From contig NZ_BAYE01000005.1 in assembly GCF_000685095.1 (NCBI RefSeq), positions 310,001 through 374,000 of the forward strand: a stretch of 64,000 nt of DNA, written 5' to 3'. Shown here in pieces: positions 36,716-47,634 of this stretch. This stretch comes from Paraburkholderia caledonica NBRC 102488. Lineage in GTDB: Bacteria > Pseudomonadota > Gammaproteobacteria > Burkholderiales > Burkholderiaceae. The translations under genes and the position numbers were made by a program. Positions within the stretch are counted from its first letter, which is position 1. Each line of letters begins with the position of its first letter. The notes under the pieces are model-generated. The model saw nothing but the letters and a program-made list of their open reading frames with translations, made no database searches and was not told the DNA's origin.

Positions 36716-37030
36716 TCATGCACGCATATTGGAGGACGGTAAGGGGCCGCGGAAGTAGCAGATACCGCGAGATGCAGGTAAGCAGCCTCGATTCTTTCGT
36801 GACAGCGTGGCTTCAGTCCGGATGCGGTCAGCTTCAACCACCGTGTCTCGAATTTCACTAAACCTCAAGAGCGAATCCCGGTCCGACGTCATGGCCGCTA
36901 GCTGTTCTCTCAAGCCATCAATTGCGCGTATATTTGCGGAGTCGTTTTCTTCCTTCGCGTCTCGCAGCTCGTTAAATCGCACGATGAACTCAGCGTGCTC
37001 CCTTTTCTTTGCTGACAAACGCTCGCGCAT
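36716..37030 (-). CDS. Hypothetical coiled-coil small protein (uncertain)
   Basis: This is a 104-aa frame starting MRERLSAKKREHAEFIVRFN. Residues 1-70 are highly charged with heptad character (ELRDAKEENDSANIRAIDGL), and the C-terminal 30 residues are not. Only a weak GAGAG ribosome site is present. It would be the upstream partner of the DUF2970 gene. Nothing else supports it, so it may not be a real gene. Confidence 0.4.
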   Translation of the reverse strand: MRERLSAKKREHAEFIVRFNELRDAKEENDSANIRAIDGLREQLAAMTSDRDSLLRFSEIRDTVVEADRIRTEATLSRKNRGCLPASRGICYFRGPLPSSNMRA

Positions 37031-37366
37031 ATTTGAATTCTCTCGACACGCGGTGGGTCGAGGCCTCTGTCCGCATCTCTAAGGTCAGAAGCCGCGTCGA
37101 CTGAAGTGGGCCGTTGTTAGCAACCAAAAGGAATCACCCGCGGAGCGCAAGGTCAATTACCGATGCGGACCCTCGTCTCTGGTGTCGTTGTTATCAAACC
37201 GAAGCGGTAGGCGCATATGCAAGCAATTGCGGCCAGAATCCAACGCTGTATAGACAGGCTGTGGCGATTGCGTTGCATCGGACCTCTCACCGGCCTACAT
37301 TAGGTCCCGGCCTAGGTTGAAAAATGACGACATGTTGCTGCACTGCACAACAGGTTTCGAGAACCA

Positions 37367-37420
37367 AGCACACTTTGTTGCGCGCGAAGCGGCGGTTTCC
37401 TGTTGGAGCACACTTTGTTG
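37367..37420. repeat. Pair of 14-base direct repeats, 40 bases apart
   Basis: AGCACACTTTGTTG occurs at 37367-37380 and 37407-37420. After one differing base both copies continue GCGC. Function is unknown; the 40-base spacing is close to four helical turns. Confidence 0.7.
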
Positions 37421-37432
37421 TGCGCCCATAAA

Positions 37433-37468
37433 GAGCAAAAAAAAGGCGTCACGTTACCGTGACGCCTT
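37433..37468 (-). terminator. Strong rho-independent terminator, leftward
   Basis: AAGGCGTCACG and CGTGACGCCTT (37443-37453 and 37458-37468) form a perfect 11-base stem with a four-base loop. On the minus strand it is followed by a run of eight U residues. No protein gene ends here, so it implies an unannotated leftward transcript. Confidence 0.8.
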
Positions 37469-37510
37469 GAAAAGTTCTAGCCATTCCGAGGGCCGTGCTA
37501 GAACCTGAGA
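37433..37510 (-). ncRNA. Candidate Hfq-type small RNA
   Basis: Read leftward, an inverted repeat GTTCTAGC/GCTAGAAC (37504-37497 and 37481-37474) forms a first stem-loop. A U-rich linker (ACTTTTC) and then the perfect terminator hairpin with eight U residues follow. Stem, U-rich linker and terminator is the layout of many Hfq-bound small RNAs. No convincing promoter was identified and the 5' end is a guess. Confidence 0.4.
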
Positions 37511-37879
37511 GAAGGTATTTCGAAAAGTTGGCGGGTGACTGAACGCGCTTGAGCGGTGTCGAACATAGACGGCGCCAGCAGACCAGTATCAAAGTGAGCA
37601 AATAAGCCTTGATGGCCCGCTCCAGCAACGGAAGCCCAAGTGCAAACGCGACCCTTGATACTCGCTTTCGAAATGAGGTTCCATTTTTTCCGGTAATGCT
37701 GACTTAGTCAAGCAAAATCTTGGAGCCTTCGGCGCGGCGTCGGAAATTATTTCGCTACAATGATGAGATGAAGAAAATACGGGGCGTAGCAACCTTGTGC
37801 GATAAGCGTTTCGAGCGCGGCGCATCGCCGTTAAGCGCCCCTCCAAACCAATAATCTGAAATAACGTTTCACAATTCAC

Positions 37880-38716
37880 ATGAACCCACGCTCGCGACTC
37901 AATACCTTCGCCGATCCCGTCAAGGAAAAAGACGGCTCCGGCGACGAAGTCACTGCGCTGGCCCGCGGCCTCACGGTGCTCCGCGCGATTGCCGCCGCAG
38001 ACGCACCGCTCAGCAACCGCGAGTTGACCGAACTCACCGGCATCCCGAAGCCGACCGTCTCGCGTATCACCGCGACGCTCGTAGGCACCGGCTTTCTATT
38101 CCGGTTGCCGGACAGCGAGCGCTTCGTGCTGACTTCGTCGGTGCTGGAACTGAGCAATGGCTTTCTGCGCAACTTCGACATTCGCGCGCGTGCCCGCCCG
38201 TTTCTGATCGAACTTGCGGAGCGCACCCGGCTCTCGGTACATCTCGCCGTGCGCGACCGGCTCGACATGGTGGTGATCGACGTGATCCGGCCACGTTCGG
38301 CCGTGCTCGTGTCGCGCCTCGAGGTCGGCGCGCGGATGAGCCTGAGCCGCACCGCCATCGGCCGCGCCTACCTTGCGGCGCTCGACGAGCCGGAGCGCAT
38401 GAAACTGCTGACCGGTTTGCAGGCCGCCGAGGGCGACGACTGGGGCCACGTCGGCGGCCGGCTTGAAACGGCGCTGCAGGAGACCATGGAGCGCGGCTTC
38501 GCGATCGCGACCGGCGAATGGCACGACGGACTGAATGCGATCGCGCTCGGCTTCACCGGCCCGTCCGGCGAGCGGTACGCGGTCAACTGCGGCGGCTCCG
38601 CCGACCAGTGCCCGCGCGACTGGCTCATCAACCGTGCCGGACCCAACCTGCTCGATTGTGTCGCGCGAATCGTGCTGGAGATCGGGGGGACGCCGGGGCG
38701 CCGGCTCGACAACTGA
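37880..38716 (+). CDS. IclR-family transcriptional regulator
   Basis: This is a 278-aa regulator. The N-terminal winged helix covers about residues 22-85 (ALARGLTVLRAIAAADAPLS, then LTELTGIPKPTVSRITATLV). The C-terminal effector domain contains RTAIGRAYLAALDEPERMKL and the Cys near VNCGGSADQCPRDW. It lies 385 bases upstream of an mdtABC-type locus in the same direction. IclR proteins such as TtgV are known to repress RND pumps in Pseudomonas, so control of the downstream pump is possible but unproven. Confidence 0.92.
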   Translation: MNPRSRLNTFADPVKEKDGSGDEVTALARGLTVLRAIAAADAPLSNRELTELTGIPKPTVSRITATLVGTGFLFRLPDSERFVLTSSVLELSNGFLRNFDIRARARPFLIELAERTRLSVHLAVRDRLDMVVIDVIRPRSAVLVSRLEVGARMSLSRTAIGRAYLAALDEPERMKLLTGLQAAEGDDWGHVGGRLETALQETMERGFAIATGEWHDGLNAIALGFTGPSGERYAVNCGGSADQCPRDWLINRAGPNLLDCVARIVLEIGGTPGRRLDN

Positions 38717-39101
38717 ACAACAGGAGTGCCGCAAACGCGCTGCCCGCCCCGCGTAGCGGCGAGCCGTTGCACATCGTGTAACCGGCGTAATCAAAAGAAA
38801 AATACACGGGTGGACTGTTACAGAGCGCGGGACGTAGGATCATGCATTCCTGTCGCGGAGCCGCCCGCGCGTCGGGCCTCTGGGCCGTCCGGCGCGGTGC
38901 GCCGAATCTCAGACCGCACGCGTGTCCCGCAGCACTGTGCATGCATCGTAGGCCACGTCTCAGGTAGCATCGCGCTGAACATTTGCGGACCGACCGCTGT
39001 CGAAACCGCCTGTCGTGCGATCCGCACGCATCGGGCGCCACTCGCCGATGCGGCACAATCGCGCGAACGCCTCACTTCCAAGCCAGTCACTGACCGAACC
39101 G
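38717..39101. other. 385-base leader between the IclR gene and mdtA
   Basis: No coding frame is convincing on either strand. The segment must carry the promoter of the efflux operon unless it is read through from the IclR gene. I could not identify a clear -35/-10 pair or operator. Confidence 0.5.
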
Positions 39102-40526
39102 ATGGACGAACAACAACAGCATTCGGAAACTTCACGCCCCACCGCTCCGGTTTCCCCGGCGCCCGCCAGTGGCGGGCCTGACCGTCCGTTGCACAACCGC
39201 GATAAGCGGGACACGCCGCCCGCCGTCGTCAAATCGCATCGCGGCCGCAATATCGCACTCATCGTCGCCGCGCTCGCGATTCTCGGCTTCGTGCTGTGGC
39301 GCTGGCATCCGTGGGGCTCGCCGGACGGCGCCGCCGCACCGGGCGCGAGCGCCACACATAGCGGGCGGTCCGGCCGCGGCGGCCCTGGCGGCATGGCGAA
39401 CATGCCGCAACCGGTCCATGTGGCCACGGCGACGCAAGGCGAGATGCCGGTTGTCTTGACTGCGCTCGGCACCGTCACCCCGCTCGCCAGCGTGACGGTA
39501 TTGCCGCAACTGAGCGGCACCCTGCAAGACGTGTATTTCAAGGAAGGCCAGATGGTCAGGAAGGGCGACCTGCTCGCGCAGATCGACCCGCGTCCCTACC
39601 AGATCTCGCTCAGCAACGCCGAAGGCACGCTCGCGCGCGACGAGGCTTTGCTGCAAACCGCGCGTCTGGACCTCAAGCGCTACCAGACGCTGCTTTCGCA
39701 AGACTCCATCGCGAGCCAGCAGGTCGATACGCAGGCATCGCTCGTGCGCCAATATGAAGGCACCGTGAAGTCCGACAAGGCCAACGTCGACACCTTCAAG
39801 CTCGACCTCGTTTATGCGCGAATCACCGCGCCGGTGTCGGGACGCGTCGGCTTGCGGCAGGTAGATCCCGGCAACTACGTGACGCCGAGCCTGACCAACG
39901 GCATCGTCGTGATTACGCAATTGCAGCCGATCAGCGTCATCTTCACCACCTCCGAAGACAACCTGCAGCAGATTCTCGAACAGGCGCAGTCCGGCACGAA
40001 GCTCTCGGTCACTGCGTACGACCGCAGCAACACCACGTCGCTCGAAGGCGGCACGCTCGAGACGCTCGACAACCAGATCGACACCACGACCGGCACCGTC
40101 AAGCTGCGCGCGATCTTCCAGAACAACAAGAACCTGTTGTTCCCCAATCAGTTCGTGAACACCCGGTTGCTCGTCAATACGATCAAGGACGCGGTGATCG
40201 TACCGACATCGGCCGTGCTGAACGGCTCCATGGGCCAGTTCGTGTACGTCGTGAAGCCTGACAACACCGTCACGGTGCGGCCGGTAAAGGTCGGCCCCGT
40301 CGACGGCGAGCGCACCAGCATCAAGTCGGGTCTGCAAGTGGGCGAGCGCGTCGTGATCGACGGTTCGGACCGCCTGAAGGAAGGCGCGAAGATCACGATT
40401 CCGGCGGACAAACCGCGCGGCGCGCGCGGTGCCAGCGGTGCTGCCGCAGCTGCGGCCTCAGGTGTCTCCGGTGCCTCGGCTGCACGCCCGCATCACGGCA
40501 AGCACGCAGCGCAAGCTTCGCAATAA
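39102..40526 (+). CDS. mdtA: RND efflux periplasmic adaptor (membrane fusion protein), MdtA-like
   Basis: This is a 474-aa adaptor of a tripartite efflux pump. It has a cytoplasmic Gln/Ser/Pro-rich start (MDEQQQHSETSRPTAPVSPA), one membrane anchor (NIALIVAALAILGFVLWRWH), then the lipoyl and hairpin domains (QLSGTLQDVYFKEGQMVRKG, DLLAQIDPRPYQISLSNAEG) and beta-barrel domains (ARITAPVSGRVGLRQVDPGN). The C-terminal tail is Ala/Gly/Ser-rich and basic. The start at 39102 fits the anchor distance; an ATG at 39048 is possible. It is the first gene of mdtABC. Confidence 0.92.
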   Translation: MDEQQQHSETSRPTAPVSPAPASGGPDRPLHNRDKRDTPPAVVKSHRGRNIALIVAALAILGFVLWRWHPWGSPDGAAAPGASATHSGRSGRGGPGGMANMPQPVHVATATQGEMPVVLTALGTVTPLASVTVLPQLSGTLQDVYFKEGQMVRKGDLLAQIDPRPYQISLSNAEGTLARDEALLQTARLDLKRYQTLLSQDSIASQQVDTQASLVRQYEGTVKSDKANVDTFKLDLVYARITAPVSGRVGLRQVDPGNYVTPSLTNGIVVITQLQPISVIFTTSEDNLQQILEQAQSGTKLSVTAYDRSNTTSLEGGTLETLDNQIDTTTGTVKLRAIFQNNKNLLFPNQFVNTRLLVNTIKDAVIVPTSAVLNGSMGQFVYVVKPDNTVTVRPVKVGPVDGERTSIKSGLQVGERVVIDGSDRLKEGAKITIPADKPRGARGASGAAAAAASGVSGASAARPHHGKHAAQASQ

Positions 40527-40544
40527 GGGCACGGCACTTACCGC

Positions 40545-43500
40545 ATGAATCCATCCCGCGCCTTTATTCTGCGTCCCGTCGGCACCGCGCTGCTGATGGC
40601 GGCGATCATGCTGGTCGGCCTCGTCGCGCTGCGCTTCTTGCCGCTCTCAGCGCTGCCGCAGGTCGACTATCCGACCATCCAGGTGCAAACGTTCTATCCG
40701 GGCGCGAGCCCGGACGTGATGACGTCGTCGGTCACCGCGCCGCTCGAACGTCAATTCGGGCAGATGCCCTCGTTGAATCAGATGTCGTCGCAAAGCTCGG
40801 CCGGCTCGTCGATCATCACGCTGCAGTTCAGCCTCGACCTGCCGCTCGATATCGCCGAGCAGGAAGTGCAGGCCGCGATCAACGCCGCGGGCAACCTGCT
40901 GCCCTCGGACCTGCCCGCGCCGCCGATCTACGCAAAGGTCAATCCCGCCGATGCGCCGATCATCACGCTCGCGATCACGTCGAAAACATTGCCGCTCACG
41001 CAGGTTCAGGATCTCGCCGACACGCGTCTTGCGCAGAAAATTTCGCAGGTCGCGGGCGTGGGCCTCGTGAGTCTGTCGGGCGGCCAGCGGCCGGCCGTAC
41101 GAATCCAGGCGAACCCGCGCGCGCTCGCCGCCTACGGGTTGAATCTCGACGACTTGCGCACCACGATTTCGAACCTGAACGTCAACACGCCGAAGGGCAA
41201 CTTCGACGGCCCGACGCGCAACTACACGATCAACGCAAACGACCAGTTGACCGACGCCGATGCGTATAAGAGCGCGGTGGTCGCGTACAAGAACGGCCGT
41301 CCCGTGATGCTGACCGACGTCGCCACCATCGTGCAGGGCGCGGAAAACACGAAGCTCGGCGCATGGGTCGACGGCACGCCCGCGATCATCCTGAACGTGC
41401 AGCGCCAGCCGGGCGCGAACGTGATTCAGGTCGTGGAAAGCATCAAGAAACTGCTGCCCCAGTTGCAGCAATCGCTGCCGGCCGCACTCGAGGTGCAGGT
41501 CGTCACCGACCGCACCACGACGATCCGCGCTTCCGTGCGCGACGTGCAGTTCGAACTGGCCATGTCGGTCGTGCTCGTCGTGCTCGTCATGTACCTGTTT
41601 CTCGCCAACGTGTACGCGACCATCATTCCGAGCCTGTCGGTGCCGCTCTCGCTCATCGGCACGCTCGCGGTGATGTATCTGTGCGGCTTCTCGCTGGATA
41701 ACTTATCGCTAATGGCCTTGACGATCGCGACCGGCTTCGTGGTCGACGACGCGATCGTCATGATCGAGAACATCGCGCGCTATGTCGAAGAAGGCGAAGC
41801 GCCGCTCGAAGCCGCGCTGAAAGGTTCGAAGCAGATCGGCTTCACGATCATTTCGCTGACCGTCTCGCTGATCGCCGTGCTGATTCCGCTGCTCTTCATG
41901 GGCGACGTGGTAGGCCGCCTGTTCCATGAATTCGCGATCACGCTCGCGGTGACCATCGTGATTTCCGCGATCGTGTCGCTCACGCTCGTACCCATGATGT
42001 GCGCGAAACTGTTGCGCCACACGCCACCGCACGAGAGCCACCGCTTCGAGGCGCGCGCGCACCGTGCGATCGACTGGGTAATCGCCCGTTATGCGGTCGC
42101 GCTCACGTGGGTCCTCAGCCGGCAACGCGCCACGCTGGTCGTCGCGGTGCTGACGCTCGTGCTGACCGCGCTGCTCTACGTGTTCATTCCCAAGGGCTTC
42201 TTCCCGGTGCAGGATACGGGCGTGATCCAGGCGATCACACAGGCGCCGCAATCGGTGTCGTATGCGTCGATGGCCGAGCGCCAGCAGGAACTCGCCGCGC
42301 AGATTCTGAAAAACCCGGACGTGGAAAGCCTGACATCCTTTATCGGCGTGGACGGCAGCAATATCACGTTGAACAGCGGCCGCATGCTCATCAACCTGAA
42401 GCCGCGCGACGACCGTAGCAGCACCGCTAGCGAAGTGATCCGGCAGTTGCAGCGGGACGTCGCGCATATCGCAGGCGCGTCGCTGTACATGCAACCTGTG
42501 CAGGATCTGACGATCGATTCGACCGTGAGCCCCACGCAGTACCAGTTCATGCTGACCGATCCGAACATGGGCGAATTCACGACCTGGGTGCCCAAGCTCG
42601 TCGAGCGGTTGAAGCAGTCGCCGGAACTCGCGGACGTCGCAACCGACCTGCAGGACAACGGTCAGTCGGTCTACGTCGAGATCGACCGTGCCACGGCGTC
42701 GCGTTATGGCATCACACCCGCCACCGTGGATAGCGCGCTTTACGACGCATTCGGCCAGCGCATCGTCTCGACGATTTTCACGCAGTCGAACCAGTACCGC
42801 GTGATCCTGGAAGCGCAGCCGTCGATGCAGCACTACACCGAGTCGCTCAACTCGATCTATCTGCCCTCTTCCACCTCGTCGGGCGGACAAGTGCCGCTCT
42901 CCGCGATCGCGAGATTCATCGAAAGACCGGCCCCGTTGCTCGTCACGCACCTGAGCCAGTTCCCCGCCACGACGGTGTCGTTCAACCTGGCGCCAGGATC
43001 GTCGCTTGGCGCGGCCGTCAAGGCAATTGGGCAGGCGGAAAAGGACATCGGCTTGCCGGCCTCGTTCCAGACACGCTATCAGGGCGCGGCGCTCGCGTTC
43101 CAGGCGTCGCTATCGAACGAACTGTTCCTGATCCTGGCGGCCATCGTCACGATGTATATCGTGCTCGGCGTGCTGTATGAGAGCTTCATCCATCCGATCA
43201 CGATTCTTTCGACGCTGCCTTCGGCAGGCGTGGGCGCATTGCTCGCGCTGCTGATCACGGGCCACGACCTGGACATCATCGGCATTATCGGCATCGTGCT
43301 GCTGATCGGCATCGTGAAGAAAAACGCGATCATGATGATCGACTTCGCGCTTTATGCGGAACGCGAAGAAGGCAAGGCGCCGCGCGAAGCCATTTACCAG
43401 GCGTGCCTGCTGCGCTTCCGGCCGATCCTGATGACCACGCTCGCCGCGCTGCTCGGCGCGCTGCCGCTCATGCTCGGTACCGGCGCCGGTTCGGAATTGC

Positions 43501-43679
43501 GTCGCCCGCTCGGTATCGCGATCGCGGGCGGTCTGATCGTCAGCCAGTTGCTGACGCTCTTTACCACGCCGGTGATTTACCTCGCGTTCGATTCGCTGGC
43601 CCGCCGCACGCGCGAGCGCTTCAACCGGGGCGGTCCATCGGCGGGCGCAACGCCGCCGGCCACGGACGCAGGGAATTGA
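40545..43679 (+). CDS. mdtB: RND multidrug efflux transporter, MdtB-like subunit
   Basis: This is a 1044-aa proton-driven inner-membrane transporter. It starts [20 protein letters not shown], with the two large periplasmic loops and twelve helices of the HAE1-RND family. The proton-relay Asp pair lies in the fourth helix ([20 protein letters not shown]), and a second relay region is [20 protein letters not shown]. It follows mdtA by 18 bases and precedes mdtC by four. Two different RND subunits in tandem are typical of MdtBC, which work as a heteromultimer. Confidence 0.93.
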   Translation: MNPSRAFILRPVGTALLMAAIMLVGLVALRFLPLSALPQVDYPTIQVQTFYPGASPDVMTSSVTAPLERQFGQMPSLNQMSSQSSAGSSIITLQFSLDLPLDIAEQEVQAAINAAGNLLPSDLPAPPIYAKVNPADAPIITLAITSKTLPLTQVQDLADTRLAQKISQVAGVGLVSLSGGQRPAVRIQANPRALAAYGLNLDDLRTTISNLNVNTPKGNFDGPTRNYTINANDQLTDADAYKSAVVAYKNGRPVMLTDVATIVQGAENTKLGAWVDGTPAIILNVQRQPGANVIQVVESIKKLLPQLQQSLPAALEVQVVTDRTTTIRASVRDVQFELAMSVVLVVLVMYLFLANVYATIIPSLSVPLSLIGTLAVMYLCGFSLDNLSLMALTIATGFVVDDAIVMIENIARYVEEGEAPLEAALKGSKQIGFTIISLTVSLIAVLIPLLFMGDVVGRLFHEFAITLAVTIVISAIVSLTLVPMMCAKLLRHTPPHESHRFEARAHRAIDWVIARYAVALTWVLSRQRATLVVAVLTLVLTALLYVFIPKGFFPVQDTGVIQAITQAPQSVSYASMAERQQELAAQILKNPDVESLTSFIGVDGSNITLNSGRMLINLKPRDDRSSTASEVIRQLQRDVAHIAGASLYMQPVQDLTIDSTVSPTQYQFMLTDPNMGEFTTWVPKLVERLKQSPELADVATDLQDNGQSVYVEIDRATASRYGITPATVDSALYDAFGQRIVSTIFTQSNQYRVILEAQPSMQHYTESLNSIYLPSSTSSGGQVPLSAIARFIERPAPLLVTHLSQFPATTVSFNLAPGSSLGAAVKAIGQAEKDIGLPASFQTRYQGAALAFQASLSNELFLILAAIVTMYIVLGVLYESFIHPITILSTLPSAGVGALLALLITGHDLDIIGIIGIVLLIGIVKKNAIMMIDFALYAEREEGKAPREAIYQACLLRFRPILMTTLAALLGALPLMLGTGAGSELRRPLGIAIAGGLIVSQLLTLFTTPVIYLAFDSLARRTRERFNRGGPSAGATPPATDAGN

Positions 43680-43683
43680 CGCG

Positions 43684-46600
43684 ATGAACCTGTCGCGTCC
43701 ATTTATTTCGCGCCCCGTCGCCACCACACTGCTGGCAATCGGCATTGCGCTATCCGGCATGTTCGCATTCACGAAGCTACCGGTTGCGCCGCTCCCGCAG
43801 GTCGATTTTCCGACCATTTCGGTCCAGGCATCGTTGCCGGGCGCGAGCCCGGACACGGTGGCGACCAGCGTGGCGAGTCCGCTCGAACGGCATCTCGGTT
43901 CGATAGCCGACGTCACGGAAATGACGTCGACCAGTTCGGTCGGCTCGACGCGCATCACCATGCAGTTCGGTCTGAACCGCGACATCGACGGCGCAGCGCG
44001 CGACGTGCAAGCGGCGATCAACGCCGCGCGCGCCGATCTGCCCGCGAGCCTGCGCAGCAATCCGACTTATCACAAGGTCAATCCGGCTGACGCGCCGATC
44101 ATGATTCTCGCGCTCACGTCGAAAACGCTCACCGCCGGCCAGCTCTACGACTCGGCGGCCACGGTGCTGCAGCAGTCGCTGTCGCAAGTAGACGGTGTGG
44201 GCGAAGTGGACGTCAGCGGTTCGGCGAATCCGGCTGTTCGCGTCGAACTGGAGCCGCAGGCGCTTTTTCACTACGGCATCGGTCTCGAAGACGTGCGCGC
44301 GGCGCTCGCCGCGGCCAACGCGAACAGTCCCAAGGGCTCGATCGAGTTCGGCCCGAACCGCGTACAGATCTATACGAACGACCAGGCGAGCAAGGCGTCG
44401 CAGTACCGCGACCTCGTGATCGCCTATCGCAACGGCTCGGCGGTCAAGCTATCGGACGTGGCGGAAGTTGTCGATTCAGTCGAGGATCTGCGCAACCTCG
44501 GGCTCTTCAACGGCAAGCGTTCGGTGCTCGTGATCCTGTACCGCCAGCCGGGCGCGAACATCATTGAAACGGTCGACCGCGTCACGGCTATGCTGCCGCA
44601 ACTGCATGCATCGCTGCCGGCCGACGTCGACATCTCGCCTACGTCCGACCGCTCGGTCACGATCCGCGCGTCGCTGAAAGACACCGAGTACACGCTATTG
44701 ATCGCGGTCGCGCTCGTCGTAATGGTCGTGTTCCTGTTCCTGCGCAACTGGCGCGCCACGCTCATTCCGAGCGTGGCAGTGCCGATCTCGATCATCGGCA
44801 CGTTCGGCGCCATGTACCTGCTCGGCTTCTCGATCGACAACCTTTCGCTGATGGCGCTGACTATCGCGACGGGCTTCGTCGTGGACGACGCTATCGTGGT
44901 GCTGGAAAACATCTCACGCCATATCGAGAACGGCGTGCCGCGCATGAAGGCTGCATTCATCGGCGCGCGCGAAGTCGGCTTCACGGTCATGTCGATCAGC
45001 ATCTCGCTCGTCGCCGTGTTCCTGCCGATCCTGCTGATGGGCGGCATCGTGGGCCGGCTGTTCCGCGAGTTCGCGCTGACGCTGTCGCTCGCGATCGGCG
45101 TTTCGCTGATCGTCTCGCTCACGCTCACGCCAATGATGTGCTCCCGCCTTTTGCGCGAGCCCCGGGAACAGAAAGAGGAAGGCCGTTTCGGACGTTGGCT
45201 CGAACGCGGTTTTGCGTCCATGCAACGTGGCTACGAACGCACGCTCGGCTGGGCGCTGCTGCATCCGCGCCTGATCCTCACTGTTCTGCTCGCGACCATC
45301 GGCCTGAATATCTGGCTGTATATCATCGTGCCGAAGGGCTTCTTCCCGCAGCAGGACACCGGGCGGCTCATCGGCGGCATTCAGGCCGACCAGAGCACGT
45401 CTTTCCAGGCCATGAAAGGCAAGTTCGCGCAGATGATGGAGATCGTCAGCAAGAACCCGGCCGTGGATAGCGTGGTCGGTTTCACGGGCGGGCGGCAGAC
45501 CAATTCGGGCTTCATGTTCGTGTCGCTCAAATCGAAGGGCGAGCGCAAGCTTTCCGCCGATCAGGTGATCCAGCAACTGCGCGCGCCGCTTGGCGACGTA
45601 GCCGGCGCACGCACGTTCCTGCAATCGGTGCAGGACATTCGCGTGGGCGGGCGGCAATCGAATGCGCAGTATCAGTTCACGCTACTCGCCGATTCGACAC
45701 CCGACCTGTATCTGTGGGGACCGAAGCTCACCGAGGCGCTGCAGGCGCGCCACGAACTGACCGACGTGAATTCCGACCAGCAGCAAGGCGGCCTCGAAGC
45801 GATGGTGACCATCGACCGCGCGAGCGCGTCGCGGCTCGGCATCAAGCCCGCGCAGATCGACAACACGCTGTACGACGCCTTCGGTCAGCGCCAGGTATCG
45901 ACGATCTACAACCCGTTGAACCAGTATCACGTGGTGATGGAAGTCGCGCCGAAATACTGGCAGAGCCCCGACATGCTCAAGCAGATCTACGTCAGCACGT
46001 CGGGCGGCAGCGCGAGCGGCGCGCAGACCACCAACGCGCCTGCGGGCACGGTGACGAAGGCGACCACCACGTCGTCCACGAGCGCCTCGGCGGGCGGCAC
46101 CGCGGGCACCACGGCGTCGAGCGCCGCGACGATTGCCGCCGATTCCGCGCGCAACCAGGCGATCAATTCGATCGCCGCGAGCGGCAAGTCGAGCGCTTCG
46201 TCGGGCGCGGCCGTGTCGACTTCGAAGGAGACCATGGTGCCGTTGTCGGCGATTGCGAGCTTCAGTCCGGGCAACACGCCGTTGTCGGTGAATCACCAGA
46301 GTCAGTTCGTGGCCTCGACGATCTCGTTCAACCTGCCGCCTGGCGTGTCGCTGTCCACGGCAACCCAGGCGATCTACGAGACCATGGCGCAGATCGGCAT
46401 GCCGGCGACTATCCACGGCAGCTTCCAGGGAACGGCGCAGGCCTTCCAGCAGTCCATGTCGGACCAGCCGATTCTGATTCTGGCCGCTCTCGCAGCGGTG
46501 TACATCGTGCTCGGCATCCTGTACGAGAGCTACATTCACCCGCTGACCATTCTGTCGACGCTGCCGTCGGCGGGCGTAGGCGCGCTGCTGGCGCTGCTGC

Positions 46601-46998
46601 TCTTCAAGACCGAGTTCAGCATCATCGCGTTAATCGGCGTGATTCTGCTGATCGGCATCGTCAAGAAGAACGCGATCATGATGGTGGACTTCGCTATCGA
46701 AGCGTCGCGGCAAGGCCGCTCGTCGCGTGACGCGATTCACGAGGCGTGCCTGCTGCGTTTCCGTCCGATCATGATGACCACGTTCGCGGCCATGCTCGGC
46801 GCAGTGCCGCTCGCGTTCGGGCGCGGCGAAGGCGCGGAGTTGCGCGCGCCGCTCGGCATTGCGATTGTCGGCGGGCTGATTGTCAGCCAGATGCTGACCT
46901 TGTACACGACACCGGTGGTCTATCTTTACATGGACCGGATTCGCGTTCGCTGGGAGTCGAGGAAAGCGCGCAGAAGCGGTATTGCTCCGTCTGCGTGA
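43684..46998 (+). CDS. mdtC: RND multidrug efflux transporter, MdtC-like subunit
   Basis: This is a 1104-aa partner of MdtB. It starts [20 protein letters not shown] and shares the helix-4 motif [20 protein letters not shown]. It is about 75 residues longer than usual MdtC. The excess is a Ser/Thr/Ala/Gly-rich insertion at about residues 770-850 (for example [20 protein letters not shown]) in the second periplasmic loop, just before the segment [18 protein letters not shown]. No outer-membrane TolC-type gene follows, so the pump must use a channel encoded elsewhere. Confidence 0.93.
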   Translation: MNLSRPFISRPVATTLLAIGIALSGMFAFTKLPVAPLPQVDFPTISVQASLPGASPDTVATSVASPLERHLGSIADVTEMTSTSSVGSTRITMQFGLNRDIDGAARDVQAAINAARADLPASLRSNPTYHKVNPADAPIMILALTSKTLTAGQLYDSAATVLQQSLSQVDGVGEVDVSGSANPAVRVELEPQALFHYGIGLEDVRAALAAANANSPKGSIEFGPNRVQIYTNDQASKASQYRDLVIAYRNGSAVKLSDVAEVVDSVEDLRNLGLFNGKRSVLVILYRQPGANIIETVDRVTAMLPQLHASLPADVDISPTSDRSVTIRASLKDTEYTLLIAVALVVMVVFLFLRNWRATLIPSVAVPISIIGTFGAMYLLGFSIDNLSLMALTIATGFVVDDAIVVLENISRHIENGVPRMKAAFIGAREVGFTVMSISISLVAVFLPILLMGGIVGRLFREFALTLSLAIGVSLIVSLTLTPMMCSRLLREPREQKEEGRFGRWLERGFASMQRGYERTLGWALLHPRLILTVLLATIGLNIWLYIIVPKGFFPQQDTGRLIGGIQADQSTSFQAMKGKFAQMMEIVSKNPAVDSVVGFTGGRQTNSGFMFVSLKSKGERKLSADQVIQQLRAPLGDVAGARTFLQSVQDIRVGGRQSNAQYQFTLLADSTPDLYLWGPKLTEALQARHELTDVNSDQQQGGLEAMVTIDRASASRLGIKPAQIDNTLYDAFGQRQVSTIYNPLNQYHVVMEVAPKYWQSPDMLKQIYVSTSGGSASGAQTTNAPAGTVTKATTTSSTSASAGGTAGTTASSAATIAADSARNQAINSIAASGKSSASSGAAVSTSKETMVPLSAIASFSPGNTPLSVNHQSQFVASTISFNLPPGVSLSTATQAIYETMAQIGMPATIHGSFQGTAQAFQQSMSDQPILILAALAAVYIVLGILYESYIHPLTILSTLPSAGVGALLALLLFKTEFSIIALIGVILLIGIVKKNAIMMVDFAIEASRQGRSSRDAIHEACLLRFRPIMMTTFAAMLGAVPLAFGRGEGAELRAPLGIAIVGGLIVSQMLTLYTTPVVYLYMDRIRVRWESRKARRSGIAPSA

Positions 46999-47082
46999 TG
47001 CGTGGCGTTGTACTGCTGTGCTGTTGTGCGTGCACAGCGTCGCGCATGCGCGGGGTACAGCGGTTGAACCGGCAGTACCGCC

Positions 47083-47125
47083 GCTTCACCGCTGCTTCAC
47101 CGCTGCTTCACCGCTGCTTCATCGG
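47083..47125. repeat. Period-11 tandem repeat downstream of mdtC
   Basis: GCTTCACCGCT occurs three times without interruption from 47083 and then once more partially. It lies between the mdtC stop and the convergent membrane-protein gene. No function is evident. Confidence 0.75.
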
Positions 47126-47147
47126 CTCTTCACCGCTGCAAACGACC

Positions 47148-47612
47148 TCAAAGTTTCTGGTCGATAGCGAGCAAAAAAATGCGCCGCCATTGCTTTGCTT
47201 GCCCTTCGCTCTGCATAGGCAAGTGCCACACGCCATGCGCGGCATCCTTCACTTTCAGCGCAACCCGCCATTGCGCGCCGTCGCGCTCCATGTCGGCCCC
47301 GAGCAGGTCGGCGAAGATATATGCGCCCTGCTCCGGGGCCAGATAAATCTCACACAGACGCTTGCCCGACGCGAGCCGCACCGAGCCCCAAGTGCCGTCG
47401 AGCCGGTGCGTCCAGTCGCCGTCGCGAATATTCGGTGCCACTTCCTTGCGGCGGCGCAACCAGTACGCGACGGCGGCAATCAGCAGCACGGCGGCCAGCA
47501 CCGCCGCACCGACGGCGACCGTCGTGCCGAAGGCCGACTGCAACCCATAGAATGCGCGCACCGCGCCATAGACCAGCGCAATCAGCGCCAGTAGCGCAAC
47601 AATAATCGGCAT
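47148..47612 (-). CDS. Membrane-anchored protein, function unknown
   Basis: This is a 154-aa protein. Two N-terminal hydrophobic helices (PIIVALLALIALVYGAVRAF and TVAVGAAVLAAVLLIAAVAY) are followed by a soluble domain of about 100 residues beginning RRRKEVAPNIRDGDWTHRLD. The soluble part is rich in Trp, Arg and Gly, and no motif is recognised. It is followed after 22 bases on the same strand by nothing, and preceded by the peroxiredoxin gene on the same strand 22 bases away, so the two may form an operon. Confidence 0.7.
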   Translation of the reverse strand: MPIIVALLALIALVYGAVRAFYGLQSAFGTTVAVGAAVLAAVLLIAAVAYWLRRRKEVAPNIRDGDWTHRLDGTWGSVRLASGKRLCEIYLAPEQGAYIFADLLGADMERDGAQWRVALKVKDAAHGVWHLPMQSEGQAKQWRRIFLLAIDQKL

Positions 47613-47634
47613 GGCGAGTTCCCGACCATACGCC

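Larger units (their letters stand above)
37031..37879. other. 849-base gene-poor region with direct repeats and a possible small RNA
   Basis: No credible coding frame is seen, and base composition is A+T-richer than the core. It holds a 14-base direct repeat (AGCACACTTTGTTG at 37367 and 37407), a candidate small RNA ending in a strong terminator (37433-37510), and about 360 bases before the IclR gene in which no clear element was found. Confidence 0.55.

Noticed and set aside
37589..37879. Minus-strand 96-codon frame upstream of the IclR gene
   Set aside because: It starts on the IclR gene leader, has no ribosome site and looks random; the space fits a regulatory region better.
37031..37879. 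tRNA gene or insertion-sequence relic in the gene-poor region
   Set aside because: No cloverleaf, terminal inverted repeat or transposase-like sequence was seen.
46982..47167. 61-codon frame across the period-11 repeat
   Set aside because: It is a by-product of the tandem repeat, with no ribosome site.
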